Positions 9,813 through 18,184 of a stretch of 64,000 nt of DNA are shown one piece after another (within the stretch, counting starts at the first letter, position 1; each line of letters opens with the position of its first letter). The DNA lies in assembly GCF_004765605.1 (NCBI RefSeq), contig NZ_SRLC01000001.1:682001-746000 (forward strand), read 5' to 3'. The notes beneath the pieces are model-generated. The model saw only the letters and a program-made list of their open reading frames with translations, was not told where the DNA came from and made no database searches. Position numbers and translations under genes: made by a program. The stretch is from Hymenobacter aquaticus (GTDB taxonomy: Bacteria; Bacteroidota; Bacteroidia; Cytophagales; Hymenobacteraceae).

Positions 9813-11255
9813 CTAGACAATGTCGCCCAACAAGGCCGCGCCGGTGGTGCTCGTCACCAGCACGTTCACGTAGTCGCCTTTCTGGGCGGTGCCTTTGGGG
9901 AAGATGACCACCTGATTCTGGCTGTTGCGGCCGCTGAGCTGCTCTTCCGACCGTTTGGAGCGGCCCTCGACCAGCACGCGGTGCACGCGGCCGACCATGC
10001 GGGCGTAGCGGGCCCGGGCGTGGAGCTGCTGCCGGTCGATGACTTCCTGCAGGCGGCGCTTTTTCACCTCCAGCGGAATGTCGTCGGCCAGCTTACGGGC
10101 GGCCAGCGTGCCGGGGCGCTCGGAGTAGAAGAAGTTGTAGCCCATGTCGTACTGCACGAAGTCGATCAGGCTCAGGGTTTCCTGGTGCTCCTCCTCGGTT
10201 TCGGAGCAGAAACCCGAAATCATGTCGGTGCTGATGGCGCAGTCCTCGCCCAGAATGCGGCGGATGGCCTGCACGCGCTCCTCGTACCAGGGCCGGTCGT
10301 AGGTGCGGTTCATGAGCTTGAGCACCCGGGAGTTGCCGCTCTGGGCGGGCAAATGGATGTACTTGCAGATGTTCTCGTACTTGCCCATCGTATGCAGCAC
10401 CTCGTCGGTGATGTCCTTGGGGTGGGACGTGGAGAAGCGCACCCGCAGCTCGGGGCTGATCAGGGCCACGCGCTCCAGCAGCTGGGCGAAGTTGACGAAC
10501 TCCTGCCCGTCTTCGGAAGTCCATTTGTAGGAGTCCACGTTCTGGCCGAGCAGGGTCACTTCCTTGTAGCCCTGGCTGACCAGGTCGCGGCACTCCTGCA
10601 CAATGCTGTGCGCGTCGCGGCTGCGCTCCCGGCCCCGGGTGAAGGGCACCACGCAGAACGAGCACATATTGTCGCAGCCGCGCATGATGCTCACAAAGGC
10701 GGTGATGCCGTTGGAGTTGAGGCGCACGGGCGTAATGTCGGCGTAGGTTTCGTCGCGCGAGAGCAGCACGTTCACGGCTTTCTGCCCACCGTCTACTTCG
10801 CGGATCAGGTTGGGCAGGTCGCGGTAGGCGTCGGGGCCCACGACGAGGTCGACGAGCTTTTCCTCCTCCAAAAACTTGCTTTTCAGGCGCTCGGCCATGC
10901 AGCCCAGCACGCCCACCAGTAGGCCGGGGTTGCGCTTTTTGTGGCTGTTGATCTGGGAGAGGCGCATGCGCACGGTCTGCTCGGCCTTCTCGCGGATGGA
11001 GCAGGTGTTGAGCAGCACCAAATCGGCGTCGGCGAGCTGCTCGGTGGTATCAAAGCCTTCCTCGAAGAGGATGGAGGAGACGATTTCGGAGTCGGAGAAA
11101 TTCATCTGGCAGCCGTAGCTCTCGATGTAGAGCTTGCGCTGCCGGCCGGTGCGGGTGGCCGGGCTGACGCGCACATCCTGAGCCGGTTGGTGGTCGGCGG
11201 CGGCGGGTGCGGCGGGCGTATCCAGAAAGTCGAGGGTGAGCAGGGGCTGGGACAT
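9813..11255 (-). CDS. miaB: tRNA-2-methylthio-N6-dimethylallyladenosine synthase MiaB
   Basis: Radical-SAM methylthiotransferase that converts i6A37 to ms2i6A37 in tRNAs reading UNN codons. The N-terminal UPF0004 domain has the cluster-binding cysteines in [24 protein letters not shown] and [11 protein letters not shown]. The radical-SAM motif CxxxCxxC is seen as [18 protein letters not shown], and a C-terminal TRAM domain ([20 protein letters not shown]) completes it. ATG 11255 ([10 protein letters not shown]) is preferred over an upstream GTG. An N-terminal extension of ~35 residues precedes the domain. The partner hydroxylase gene miaE is 12 kb away in the same window. Confidence 0.96.
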   Translation of the reverse strand: MSQPLLTLDFLDTPAAPAAADHQPAQDVRVSPATRTGRQRKLYIESYGCQMNFSDSEIVSSILFEEGFDTTEQLADADLVLLNTCSIREKAEQTVRMRLSQINSHKKRNPGLLVGVLGCMAERLKSKFLEEEKLVDLVVGPDAYRDLPNLIREVDGGQKAVNVLLSRDETYADITPVRLNSNGITAFVSIMRGCDNMCSFCVVPFTRGRERSRDAHSIVQECRDLVSQGYKEVTLLGQNVDSYKWTSEDGQEFVNFAQLLERVALISPELRVRFSTSHPKDITDEVLHTMGKYENICKYIHLPAQSGNSRVLKLMNRTYDRPWYEERVQAIRRILGEDCAISTDMISGFCSETEEEHQETLSLIDFVQYDMGYNFFYSERPGTLAARKLADDIPLEVKKRRLQEVIDRQQLHARARYARMVGRVHRVLVEGRSKRSEEQLSGRNSQNQVVIFPKGTAQKGDYVNVLVTSTTGAALLGDIV

Positions 11256-11280
11256 AGGTATCGTAAACACAGAAGGAGGG

Positions 11281-11313
11281 CAAAGGTAACGGTTTTTGCC
11301 CCAAAATGACAGA
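11281..11313 (-). promoter_or_regulatory. Candidate miaB promoter
   Basis: Minus strand reads TCTG, a 21-nt spacer, then TACCTTTG: a perfect -7 box with a three-of-four -33 box. Transcription would begin about 20 nt before the miaB ATG. Confidence 0.5.
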
Positions 11314-11328
11314 ATGGCAGAGCTTCGT

Positions 11329-11470
11329 AATGTGCGAATGTGGGAAATGTGGGCAATGTGCTAAATGTCGTTCCATATCCTTGCGAGGAGATCCGACGAA
11401 GCAATGACGCATCTTCACATTCCCCACATTAAGCATTAGCACATCAGCACATTCCAACCCATTAGCACAC
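11329..11470. repeat. Composite intergenic repeat between miaB and the HAD gene
   Basis: Two arms built from AATGTG/CACATT words (11329-11367 and 11416-11470) lie in inverted order around a central TTGCGAGGAG...GACGAAGCAATGACG unit at 11379-11409. The central unit matches a motif I recall as a widespread bacterial intergenic palindrome. The right arm runs into the end of the HAD gene and supplies its final codons and stop. Confidence 0.6.
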
Positions 11471-12157
11471 TAAACCAAGCACCTCTCGCAGGTCCGTTAC
11501 GGCGTGAAACTCCAGGCCTTCGAGCTTTTCGGGGTCGACGTGCTCGAAAATCCAGGTGGCGTGGAAGGGCACGTGCACGGCCCGGAAGCCGAGCTGGGCC
11601 ACGGGCAGAATGTCGGACTTGAGCGAGTTGCCGATCATAAAAAACTCGCCGGGCAGGGCGTTGTAGCGAGTGAGCAGGCGTTGGTAGGTGGCCTCGTCCT
11701 TTTCGCTGACGATTTCCACGTAGTCGAAAAACTCGCCCAGGCCGGAGCGGGCCAGCTTGCTTTCCTGGTCGAACAGGTCGCCCTTGGTGAGCACCATCAG
11801 GCGGTGGCCGCGGCGGCGCAGCTCGGTGAGCACCTCCACTACGCCGGGCAGGGGCTCGATGGGGTAGCGCAGCAAATCCTTGCCCATGTCCAGAATCTGC
11901 TGAATTTCCAGGCCGGTTACTTTGCTGTCGGTGAGCTGAATGGCGGTTTCAATCATGGACAGCATAAAGGACTTGGCCCCGTAGCCGAAGAGCTTCATGT
12001 TCTGGCGCTGCACCTGGTTGAGCTGCTCGGTAATGCGGGCCGGGTCGGCGCAGTGGGCCAGGATTTCCAGCAGCCGGGCTTCCACCTGGTCGAAGTGGGG
12101 CTGGTTGGACCACAGGGTGTCGTCGGCGTCGAAGGCAATGAGGGAGGGAGCGGACAT
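11462..12157 (-). CDS. HAD-superfamily hydrolase
   Basis: Probable cytoplasmic phosphatase. Motif I with the nucleophile is FDADDTLW (D-x-D), motif II is in VLTKGD, the motif III lysine falls around SEKDEATYQRLL, and motif IV follows as MIGNSLKSDILPV. A helical cap lies between motifs I and II (QLNQVQRQNMKLFGYGAK). The start at ATG 12157 (MSAPSLIAFDADDTLW) gives 231 aa, matching the family; the open frame upstream of it is unlike the fold. It diverges from the CAT-like gene. Substrate unknown. The last residues (LVC) and stop codon derive from the neighbouring repeat. Confidence 0.9.
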   Translation of the reverse strand: MSAPSLIAFDADDTLWSNQPHFDQVEARLLEILAHCADPARITEQLNQVQRQNMKLFGYGAKSFMLSMIETAIQLTDSKVTGLEIQQILDMGKDLLRYPIEPLPGVVEVLTELRRRGHRLMVLTKGDLFDQESKLARSGLGEFFDYVEIVSEKDEATYQRLLTRYNALPGEFFMIGNSLKSDILPVAQLGFRAVHVPFHATWIFEHVDPEKLEGLEFHAVTDLREVLGLVC

Positions 12158-12225
12158 CGGGCAGCAAAGCAGAAAACGGGCGTGTAAGGCCACGCCGGCG
12201 GGTAAAGTTACCGAACTTGCCGCCC

Positions 12226-12873
12226 ATGAAACAGCTGATTGACCTGCAAACCTGGAACCGGCGGGAGCATTTTGCCTTCTTCGGGGCCTTCGAAGAACCG
12301 TTTTTTGGCCTCGTAGCGCCGGTAGAATGCACCGGGGCCCAGGCCGAGGCCAAGCGCCGGGGCGTGTCATTTTTTCTGTATTACCTCTACCACGCCGTGC
12401 AGGCCGCCAACGAGGTGCCCGAGCTGCGTACTCGTATTGAAGACGGACAGGTGTATCAGTATGCGCGGGTGCACGCCTCGGCCACCCTGGGCCGCCCCGA
12501 CCACACCTTCGCCTTTTCCTTTATCGAGCAAAACGATGACCTGGCGGGCTTCGTGGCGGCGGCCACCGCCGAAATGGAGGCCGTGCAGAACAGCTCCGGT
12601 CTGCGCCTGAGCCCCACCACCGCCCGCGTCGACGTGCTGCACTGCTCGGCCATCCCGTGGGTGCGCTTCACCGGCCTGACCCACGCCCGCAGCTTCGCCC
12701 ACCCCGACAGCTGCCCCAAGATTTCCTTTAGCCAGCTCTACGAGGAACACGGCCGCACGTATATGAACGTGGCCGTGAACGTGCACCACGCCCTGGCCGA
12801 CGGCTACCACGTGGGCCAGTTCCTGCAAGCCTTCGAGCGGAGACTGGCGGTGAATGAGCGAATGAGTGAATGA
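12226..12873 (+). CDS. Chloramphenicol acetyltransferase-like acyltransferase
   Basis: Belongs to the trimeric CAT fold. The catalytic motif HHxxxDG is present as VHHALADGYHVGQFL (His about 187-188). Other family features are the start KQLIDLQTWNRREHFAFF, SFFLYYLYHAVQAANEVPE and SIPWVRF-like AIPWVRFTGLTH. At 215 aa from ATG 12226 it has normal length. Members of this family in Bacteroidota are often housekeeping acetyltransferases and not resistance enzymes; nothing mobile lies nearby. The last codons (AVNERMSE and TGA) are part of the inverted-repeat arm at 12848-12880, so the C-terminus may be altered relative to homologs. Confidence 0.88.
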   Translation: MKQLIDLQTWNRREHFAFFGAFEEPFFGLVAPVECTGAQAEAKRRGVSFFLYYLYHAVQAANEVPELRTRIEDGQVYQYARVHASATLGRPDHTFAFSFIEQNDDLAGFVAAATAEMEAVQNSSGLRLSPTTARVDVLHCSAIPWVRFTGLTHARSFAHPDSCPKISFSQLYEEHGRTYMNVAVNVHHALADGYHVGQFLQAFERRLAVNERMSE

Positions 12874-13246
12874 GTGAGTTGATGTTCGGGCGGCGCTGGA
12901 AGCTCAGCGGCAGTAACCGGCAGCTTCTACTCGGGAGGCATTTTTGTAAATGATTAAATGCCTCCCGAGCAGCCGGGACGGGTTGCATGAATCGCAAAAG
13001 TGCCTTCCGAGTAGGCGGGGAGGGCTACACGAATAGCAAAAGTGCCTCCCGACTACTCAGCAGGGGCTTCACGGCTTCCAAAAGTGCTTCCCGAGTACTC
13101 AGGAGATACTACAGTATTTCCAAAAATGCTTCCCGAGTACTCGGGGCAGGCTTATCCAACTCTAAAAATGTCTCCCGAGTAAAAGCAGCGCCATTAGGGC
13201 GGATTGAACGGCAAACTCACTCATTCGCTCATTCACTCATTCACCG
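12848..13246. repeat. Inverted-repeat-bounded element between two convergent genes
   Basis: Arms of 33 nt at 12848-12880 and 13214-13246 are reverse complements at 31 of 33 positions and consist of GAATGAGT/GAATGAGC units. They enclose about 333 bp without a convincing gene: a 14-bp perfect hairpin and a 42-bp tandem array. Each arm contains the stop codon of the adjoining convergent gene. No transposase, so at most a non-autonomous element. The stretch 12881-12927 between left arm and hairpin shows nothing else. Confidence 0.75.
12954..13185 (+). repeat. Tandem array of 42-bp units (five full, one partial)
   Basis: Units start at 12954, 12996, 13038, 13080, 13122 and 13164, with no length variation. 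Each begins with a variant of AAAAGTGCCTCCCGAGTACT followed by a G-rich and a more variable part. An inverted copy of the unit head lies at 12928-12945 and forms a perfect 14-bp stem with the first unit (12930-12943 / 12956-12969). The frame stays open through the array as imperfect SKSASRVL 14-residue repeats, but no start or family supports a protein. Confidence 0.8.
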
Positions 13247-14552
13247 TGGCTCCCAGCACTTCCAGCATGGCCTGGGCTTTGAGCAGGCACTCGTCGTATT
13301 CGCGGTGCGGGTCGGAGTCGTAGGTGATGGCCGAGCCGACCTGGAAGCTGAGGTAGCCGGTGTCGGCGCGGTACTGCAGGCTGCGGATGACGACGTTGAA
13401 ATCGAAGTCGCCGGAGGGTAGCACGTAGCCCAGGCTGCCGCTGTAGAGGCCCCGCTTGGTGCGCTCATACTGCTCGATGAGCTGCATAGCCCGGATTTTC
13501 GGCGCGCCGGTCATCGAGCCCATCGGAAACGTGGCGCGCAGGATGTCGACCAGCCCAATGCCCGGGCGCACCGTGGCCTGCACCGTGGAAATCATCTGCC
13601 AGACGTGGCGGAAGGGGTAAAGGCCGAACAGCTCGGGCACCTGCACCGTGCCGGTTTGGGCCACGCGGGCCAGGTCGTTGCGCACCAGGTCCACTATCAT
13701 CAGGTTTTCGGCCTGCTCTTTCTCGTCGGCGCGCAGCCGCTGGCGTTGCCGCTCGTCGTCGGCCGGCGTGGCCCCGCGCCGGATGGTACCTTTGATGGGC
13801 TGGGAAATCAGCTGGCTACCGGTTTGCTGCAAGAACCGCTCGGGCGAGGCGCAGAGCAGGTACCGGTCGTGCCACTTGTAAAACCCGGCAAACGGGGTGG
13901 GCGAGGCCGCCAGCAGCCGCAGAAACGTGCCGACCGGCTCCAGCTTCACTGCTTCGGCGTAGAACTCCTGGCACAGGTTCAGCTCGTACACTTCCCCATC
14001 GAGAATATCTTCCCGCACGGCTTCCACCGCCGCCAGATAGTTGTTTTTCGGCAACCGGGGCCGCACGGTGGCCACGCCGGGCCCGGCAGCCGGGGGCACG
14101 GCCGGGGCCAGAATAGCCGCCAGCACATCCGTGGTATTGCCGTGAATTTCTAGGCCTTCCGCGGTCCAGCAGAGCCAGGTTTCGGGGGTGAAAAAGTGCA
14201 GGGCCGGCCACTGTAGCCCATCGAAATGCCCGCTGGTTAGGGCCTCGACTTCGTTTTTGACGTCGTAAGTCACGAAGCCGCAGCGGGGGCCGCCGGCAGG
14301 CCGGGCCAGCCAGGTTTCCAGCCCGGCCAGGGTGGTTGGGGCGGCATCCGGGGCGTTGGTGACGGCCAGCAGCGGCTGAAAGGGACCGTGGGGGTATTCG
14401 GCGCCGTTGGGCTCGTAGTAGGCACAGCAGGCGTACTGCGCGGCCCAGTGCAGGGCGCGGGCCCGAAACTCGGCCGCCGGGCAGGGCAGCGCCGCGTACG
14501 GAACCAGGTGCGGCGGGCCCGGCGTAGGATGCGGATTGGTCACCACGTTCAA
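13233..14552 (-). CDS. pabB: Aminodeoxychorismate synthase component I
   Basis: Makes 4-amino-4-deoxychorismate from chorismate for folate synthesis. The PabB-specific motif PIKGT (Lys nucleophile) is present in SQPIKGTIRRGATPAD; anthranilate synthase would show PIAGT. Other chorismate-binding signatures are ENLMIVDLVRNDLARV, FPMGSMTGAPKIRAMQLIE and GLYSGSLGYV. At 439 aa the length fits. No good ATG start is seen: TTG 14552 or the following GTG codons are candidates. The C-terminus (GATVNE, TGA) lies inside the right arm of the repeat element. No pabA or pabC is adjacent. Confidence 0.93.
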   Translation of the reverse strand: MNVVTNPHPTPGPPHLVPYAALPCPAAEFRARALHWAAQYACCAYYEPNGAEYPHGPFQPLLAVTNAPDAAPTTLAGLETWLARPAGGPRCGFVTYDVKNEVEALTSGHFDGLQWPALHFFTPETWLCWTAEGLEIHGNTTDVLAAILAPAVPPAAGPGVATVRPRLPKNNYLAAVEAVREDILDGEVYELNLCQEFYAEAVKLEPVGTFLRLLAASPTPFAGFYKWHDRYLLCASPERFLQQTGSQLISQPIKGTIRRGATPADDERQRQRLRADEKEQAENLMIVDLVRNDLARVAQTGTVQVPELFGLYPFRHVWQMISTVQATVRPGIGLVDILRATFPMGSMTGAPKIRAMQLIEQYERTKRGLYSGSLGYVLPSGDFDFNVVIRSLQYRADTGYLSFQVGSAITYDSDPHREYDECLLKAQAMLEVLGATVNE

Positions 14553-14600
14553 TGCTTTTCCTCTTCTCTTGACTAACTAAAAACGAACAACAACCAAGAA

Positions 14601-16151
14601 CTACCGCGGCAGCCCCGCCAGGGCCACTTTGGCTTTGGCGTCGGTGCTGTTCTTGTACTCGTGCTTGGGCGAATCCAGGGCTTTCTGGAAGTAGAGCCGG
14701 GCCATGTTCAGCTGCCCGTCGGCTTGGCAGAGGTAGCCCATCTGCAGCGCCGACTGCGGCCCGAAGTAGTAAGGGGCCTTGCCGGCCAGGGCAATGGTGC
14801 GGGTGTAATACAGGCGGGCCGAGTCGAGGCGGCCCAGGCCCTGGTAGGCCCGGGCCCGGCGGTAGGGTTCCTCCAGCTGGTCGCGCAGCAGCCCGCCGGC
14901 GGCCGTAAAGCCCCGTAGCGTGGCCAGGGCCGGCCGGTAGTAGCCGCCGTCAATCTGCAGGCGGGCCCGGGTGAGGGTGCGGTTCAGCGGCAGCTTGTCC
15001 TCGAAGAACCGCTGGGCGTAGGCGTCTTCCTCCACCACGGTGCGGCTGCCGATACCGATTTGCTGGCGGTACCGCTCGGCCGCCTGCTGGTCGCCGCTGA
15101 GCCAGGCGGCCAAATAGAGCTTGAAGGCCGCGTCCTTGCGGTAGTGCACGCCCGGGTAGTCCTGCAAAAACTGCTGATTGGCTTGCCGCGACGCCGCGTA
15201 CTGCCCCCGGTAGAGCAGCAAATCGGCGGCCATGTGGTGCAGGTAGGGCACCGCCAGGTAGCCCGGGCCGGTGGGGCGGCTGCGGTAGGCGGCCAGGGCC
15301 GCATCGGTGCGGTGCAGACGCTTGTTGAGGCTGAGCAGCAGGTAGGAGTAGAGCAGGTTGTCGGGCTGCTGAGCGGCCAGCTGCTGCATGAGCTGGGCCG
15401 CCTGCTCGCCCTGCTTGTAGTAGGTTTCCTGCACCAGGGCCAGAATAATGCGGGCTTCGGGCTGAAAGTCGTTGGGGCTCTGGGCGGCCCGGCGCAGGTT
15501 TTGCACCCCGGCGTCTACGCTGCCCGGCAGCCCCAGCAGCTTCAAAAACCATCGGTAGCCCTCGGGTACGGAGCCAATCATGAACTGACACATGCCCAGG
15601 GTTTTGCGGGCCGGCAAAAAATCCGGGTAGCGCTTCACTACGGCCTGCATCTGCTGGTAGGCCTGCCGCAAGCTCCAGGCGCCCTGAATTTCGTGCTGGT
15701 ACGTCACCTGGGCCGCCGCCTGGTGCAGCCTGATTTCGGCCCGGGCGTAGTCGCGCAAAGGCCCCGCCTCCCGGGACTTTTCCAGCAAGGCCAGGCGCCG
15801 GTCCTGGGCTGCCACCACGGCCTCGTAGCGGCTGGCGTCCTGGCGGATCATCAGCTCGGTGAAGTCGATGCAGTCGGCCACGAGCAGGGTGCCGGCCCCG
15901 GCGGGCCCGCGCCGGGCTTCTTCCCGGAGCAGCTGCCGGGCCGGCTCCACGCGTAGCTTCAGCAGCTCGGCGTAGGCCCGCCGCGCCCCCGGCGACAGGC
16001 TACCCGGCGGCGGCGGCGCGGTTTCCGGGGCCTGGGTGGTAGCCGTATCGTGCTGGGGGGGGCGGGCGGCCGTGGTCAGGAGCGCGAGCAGCAGCCCCAG
16101 CAGCAGCCGGAGTCCGGAAGGAAAACGCGCAGGAGGCAGAACAGGAGCCAC
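14601..16151 (-). CDS. Exported TPR-rich protein of unknown function
   Basis: Starts with GTG and carries a signal peptide (GLRLLLGLLLALLTTAARP) followed by a Pro/Thr-rich stretch. The rest is all-helical with several tetratricopeptide-like hairpins, for example YAELLKLRVEPARQLLREEA, NLLYSYLLLSLNKRLHRTDA, YRRARAYQGLGRLDSARLYY and GYLCQADGQLNMARLYFQKA near the end. Length 516 aa. Likely periplasmic or surface-exposed scaffold; no catalytic motif seen. A terminator at 16169-16202 separates it from the upstream zinc-ribbon gene, so it probably has its own promoter. Confidence 0.85.
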   Translation of the reverse strand: MAPVLPPARFPSGLRLLLGLLLALLTTAARPPQHDTATTQAPETAPPPPGSLSPGARRAYAELLKLRVEPARQLLREEARRGPAGAGTLLVADCIDFTELMIRQDASRYEAVVAAQDRRLALLEKSREAGPLRDYARAEIRLHQAAAQVTYQHEIQGAWSLRQAYQQMQAVVKRYPDFLPARKTLGMCQFMIGSVPEGYRWFLKLLGLPGSVDAGVQNLRRAAQSPNDFQPEARIILALVQETYYKQGEQAAQLMQQLAAQQPDNLLYSYLLLSLNKRLHRTDAALAAYRSRPTGPGYLAVPYLHHMAADLLLYRGQYAASRQANQQFLQDYPGVHYRKDAAFKLYLAAWLSGDQQAAERYRQQIGIGSRTVVEEDAYAQRFFEDKLPLNRTLTRARLQIDGGYYRPALATLRGFTAAGGLLRDQLEEPYRRARAYQGLGRLDSARLYYTRTIALAGKAPYYFGPQSALQMGYLCQADGQLNMARLYFQKALDSPKHEYKNSTDAKAKVALAGLPR

Positions 16152-16168
16152 GGAAAAAGCGGAGCAAT

Positions 16169-16202
16169 AAAAAAGGAACGACTGCGAGGCCGTTCCTTTT
16201 TT
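16169..16202 (-). terminator. Bidirectional-looking terminator
   Basis: AAAAAAGGAACG and CGTTCCTTTTTT form a 12-bp perfect stem with a 10-nt loop. On the minus strand it ends the Nif3/zinc-ribbon transcript, 28 nt after the stop. Confidence 0.85.
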
Positions 16203-16230
16203 GGGTGCGTTCGAAAAAGAAGCGCGGAAA

Positions 16231-16983
16231 TTAAGCCGGCTGCTTCACGTCTACGTCGGCCAGAACCCGGCCGCAGTGCTCACACACGATGATTTTCTTG
16301 TGCGAGATGATGTCGGCCTGGCGCTGGGGCGGTACCGTGTTGAAGCAGCCGCCGCAGGCGTCGCGCTTCACCATCACCACGGCCAGCCCGTTGCGCACGT
16401 TGCCGCGGATACGGGTGTAGGCCGTCAGCAGGCGCTCCTCGATGGGCTTTACGGCCTCCTCGCGCTCCTCAAGCAGCTTTTTCTCGTCGGCTTCGCTTTC
16501 GCCCACGATGGTTTGCAACTCGGTGTTCTTGTTGGTCAAGTCTTTCTTGCGCTCTTCCAGGCGCTGCTTGGTACCGGCGATGTCGGTATTCTTCAGCTCA
16601 ATCTGGTACTGGGCTTCCTTGATTTTCTTTTCCGAAATCTGGATTTCCAGGCGCTGCAGCTCGATTTCCTTGGCAATGGCCTCGTACTCCCGGTTGTTGC
16701 GCACGTTTTGCTGCTGGTCCTCATACTTCTTGATGAGGCCATCGGCGTCTTTGGCGTTCTGCTTGCGCTGCTTGATCTGGTCGTTCAGGGCCTGAATTTC
16801 CTCGTCAAACTTGCTTACGCGCACCTCGTAACCGGCAATTTCGTCTTCCAGGTCGCGCACTTCTTCGGGCAGGTCGCCACGGACGCGCCGGATTTCGTCG
16901 AGCTGCGAGTCGAGGCGCTGCAGGTTCAGAAGGGCTTCCAGCTTACTGGCAACGGTGGTTTCCGTGGAAGGATTAGAAATCAT
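16231..16983 (-). CDS. Coiled-coil protein with C4 zinc ribbon
   Basis: A long antiparallel coiled coil (about residues 15-185, e.g. KFDEEIQALNDQIKQRKQNA and AIAKEIELQRLEIQISEKKI) leads to a C-terminal zinc ribbon with cysteines in DACGGCFN and VCEHCGRVL. This is the widespread C4-type zinc-ribbon family (DUF164-like) of unclear, possibly nucleic-acid or ribosome-related function. ATG 16983 (MISNPSTETT) is chosen; 250 aa. It overlaps the end of the Nif3 gene by 11 nt, so the two are translationally coupled, a pairing I recall as common across bacteria. Confidence 0.9.
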   Translation of the reverse strand: MISNPSTETTVASKLEALLNLQRLDSQLDEIRRVRGDLPEEVRDLEDEIAGYEVRVSKFDEEIQALNDQIKQRKQNAKDADGLIKKYEDQQQNVRNNREYEAIAKEIELQRLEIQISEKKIKEAQYQIELKNTDIAGTKQRLEERKKDLTNKNTELQTIVGESEADEKKLLEEREEAVKPIEERLLTAYTRIRGNVRNGLAVVMVKRDACGGCFNTVPPQRQADIISHKKIIVCEHCGRVLADVDVKQPA

Positions 16984-18073
16984 AACGGACAGGGTTGGTG
17001 AGGGTCTCAGCAATTAAGACCGCAAAAGTACTTTTAAAGTTGGCCGTAAGCAAATCCCGGAAGATTTCCCCGGTAAATTGCTCACTTTCGAAGTGGCCCA
17101 CGTCGCAGAGCAGTAGCTGGCCCTCGGCCCCGAAGTACTCGTGGTACTTCAAATCGCCGGTGACGTAGGCGTCGGCCCCGGCCCGGCGGGCATTGCCGAT
17201 CAGGAAGCTGCCCGCCCCGCCGCAGAGCGCCACGCGCTTAATCGGCCGGTCAAACTCGGTGTGCTTGACCACGGGCACGCCCAGGGCCGAGCGCAGCAGC
17301 CGGCGGAACTCGGTCGGCGACAGGGCCTCGGGCAGTTCCCCAATCATGCCCGAGCCCACGTCCTGGTGCGCGTTTTCCAGCTTCACCAGCTCGTAGGCCA
17401 CTTCTTCGTAGGGGTGAGCCGCCCGCAAAGCCCGCAGCGCGGCCCCGTGCCGGTGCAGGGGCAGCAATACTTCCACGCGGTCCTCCCGCACTTGTTCGGG
17501 CTGCTCCTGGGTGCCAATAAACGGGTTGGTGCCCGCGCCGGGCGTAAACGTGCCGGTGCCCTCTACCCGGAAGCTGCACTCGGAATAGGCCCCGACCTGG
17601 CCCGCGCCGGCCGCGTACAGCGCCTGCAGCACGGCCTCGGTGTGGGTGGTGGGCACGTAGGTAACCAGCTTGCCCAGGGTGCCGCTTTTGGGGTCCAGGA
17701 TGCGCAGATTCTGCAGGCCCAGCTTTTCGCCCAGCTTGCGGTTGACGCCCGGCAGCACGTTGTCGAGGTTGGTGTGGGCGGCGTAAATGGCCACGTCGTT
17801 TTTGATGGCCTTAATCAGGGTCTGCTCCACTTCCGAGGCCCCGGTCAGGCGCTTGAGGGGGCGAAACACCACCGGATGATGGGCCACCACCACGTTGCAG
17901 CCCCGCCGCAGGGCTTCGTCGAGTACGGCCGGGGTGCAGTCCAGGGCAATGAGCACGCCCCGGACCTCGGCCTGCGGGTCGCCGCACTGCAGGCCGGCAT
18001 TGTCGTAGGATTCCTGGTAGGCCAGGGGCGCCACGTGCTCCAGGAGGCGGGCGAGGTCAGCAACGGTAGGCAT
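16973..18073 (-). CDS. Nif3-like dinuclear metal center protein
   Basis: YqfO/Nif3 family; members bind two metal ions and form toroid hexamers, biochemical role unsettled (sometimes labelled GTP cyclohydrolase 1 type 2). Metal-ligand regions are visible: VVVAHHPVVFRPLKRL, YAAHTNLDNVLPGVN, and near the end GHFESEQFTGEI. At 366 aa it is the long form with an inserted central PII/CutA-like domain (LVTYVPTTHTEAVLQALYAA to HPYEEVAYELVKLE). It is co-translated with the zinc-ribbon gene downstream. Confidence 0.94.
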   Translation of the reverse strand: MPTVADLARLLEHVAPLAYQESYDNAGLQCGDPQAEVRGVLIALDCTPAVLDEALRRGCNVVVAHHPVVFRPLKRLTGASEVEQTLIKAIKNDVAIYAAHTNLDNVLPGVNRKLGEKLGLQNLRILDPKSGTLGKLVTYVPTTHTEAVLQALYAAGAGQVGAYSECSFRVEGTGTFTPGAGTNPFIGTQEQPEQVREDRVEVLLPLHRHGAALRALRAAHPYEEVAYELVKLENAHQDVGSGMIGELPEALSPTEFRRLLRSALGVPVVKHTEFDRPIKRVALCGGAGSFLIGNARRAGADAYVTGDLKYHEYFGAEGQLLLCDVGHFESEQFTGEIFRDLLTANFKSTFAVLIAETLTNPVRYDF

Positions 18074-18184
18074 TTCTTATAGGAGGTTGAAGGGGGAAGT
18101 TGAATCGGGGCCCGGCGGAAGTGCCCGGCCGGCCGCAAATTGCGGCTTTGCCGGCAATTGTGCCCAGTATGTGCCCGGCGGCCT

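Noticed and set aside
12226..12873. Chloramphenicol resistance island
   Set aside because: The gene is CAT-like but chromosomal in context, with no mobility genes or composition change.
12930..13185. CRISPR array
   Set aside because: Repeats are contiguous 42-bp units without unique spacers; no cas genes.
12987..13421. Open reading frame through the 42-bp repeats
   Set aside because: The 14-residue repeats follow from a unit length divisible by three; it runs antisense into pabB and has no recognisable domain.
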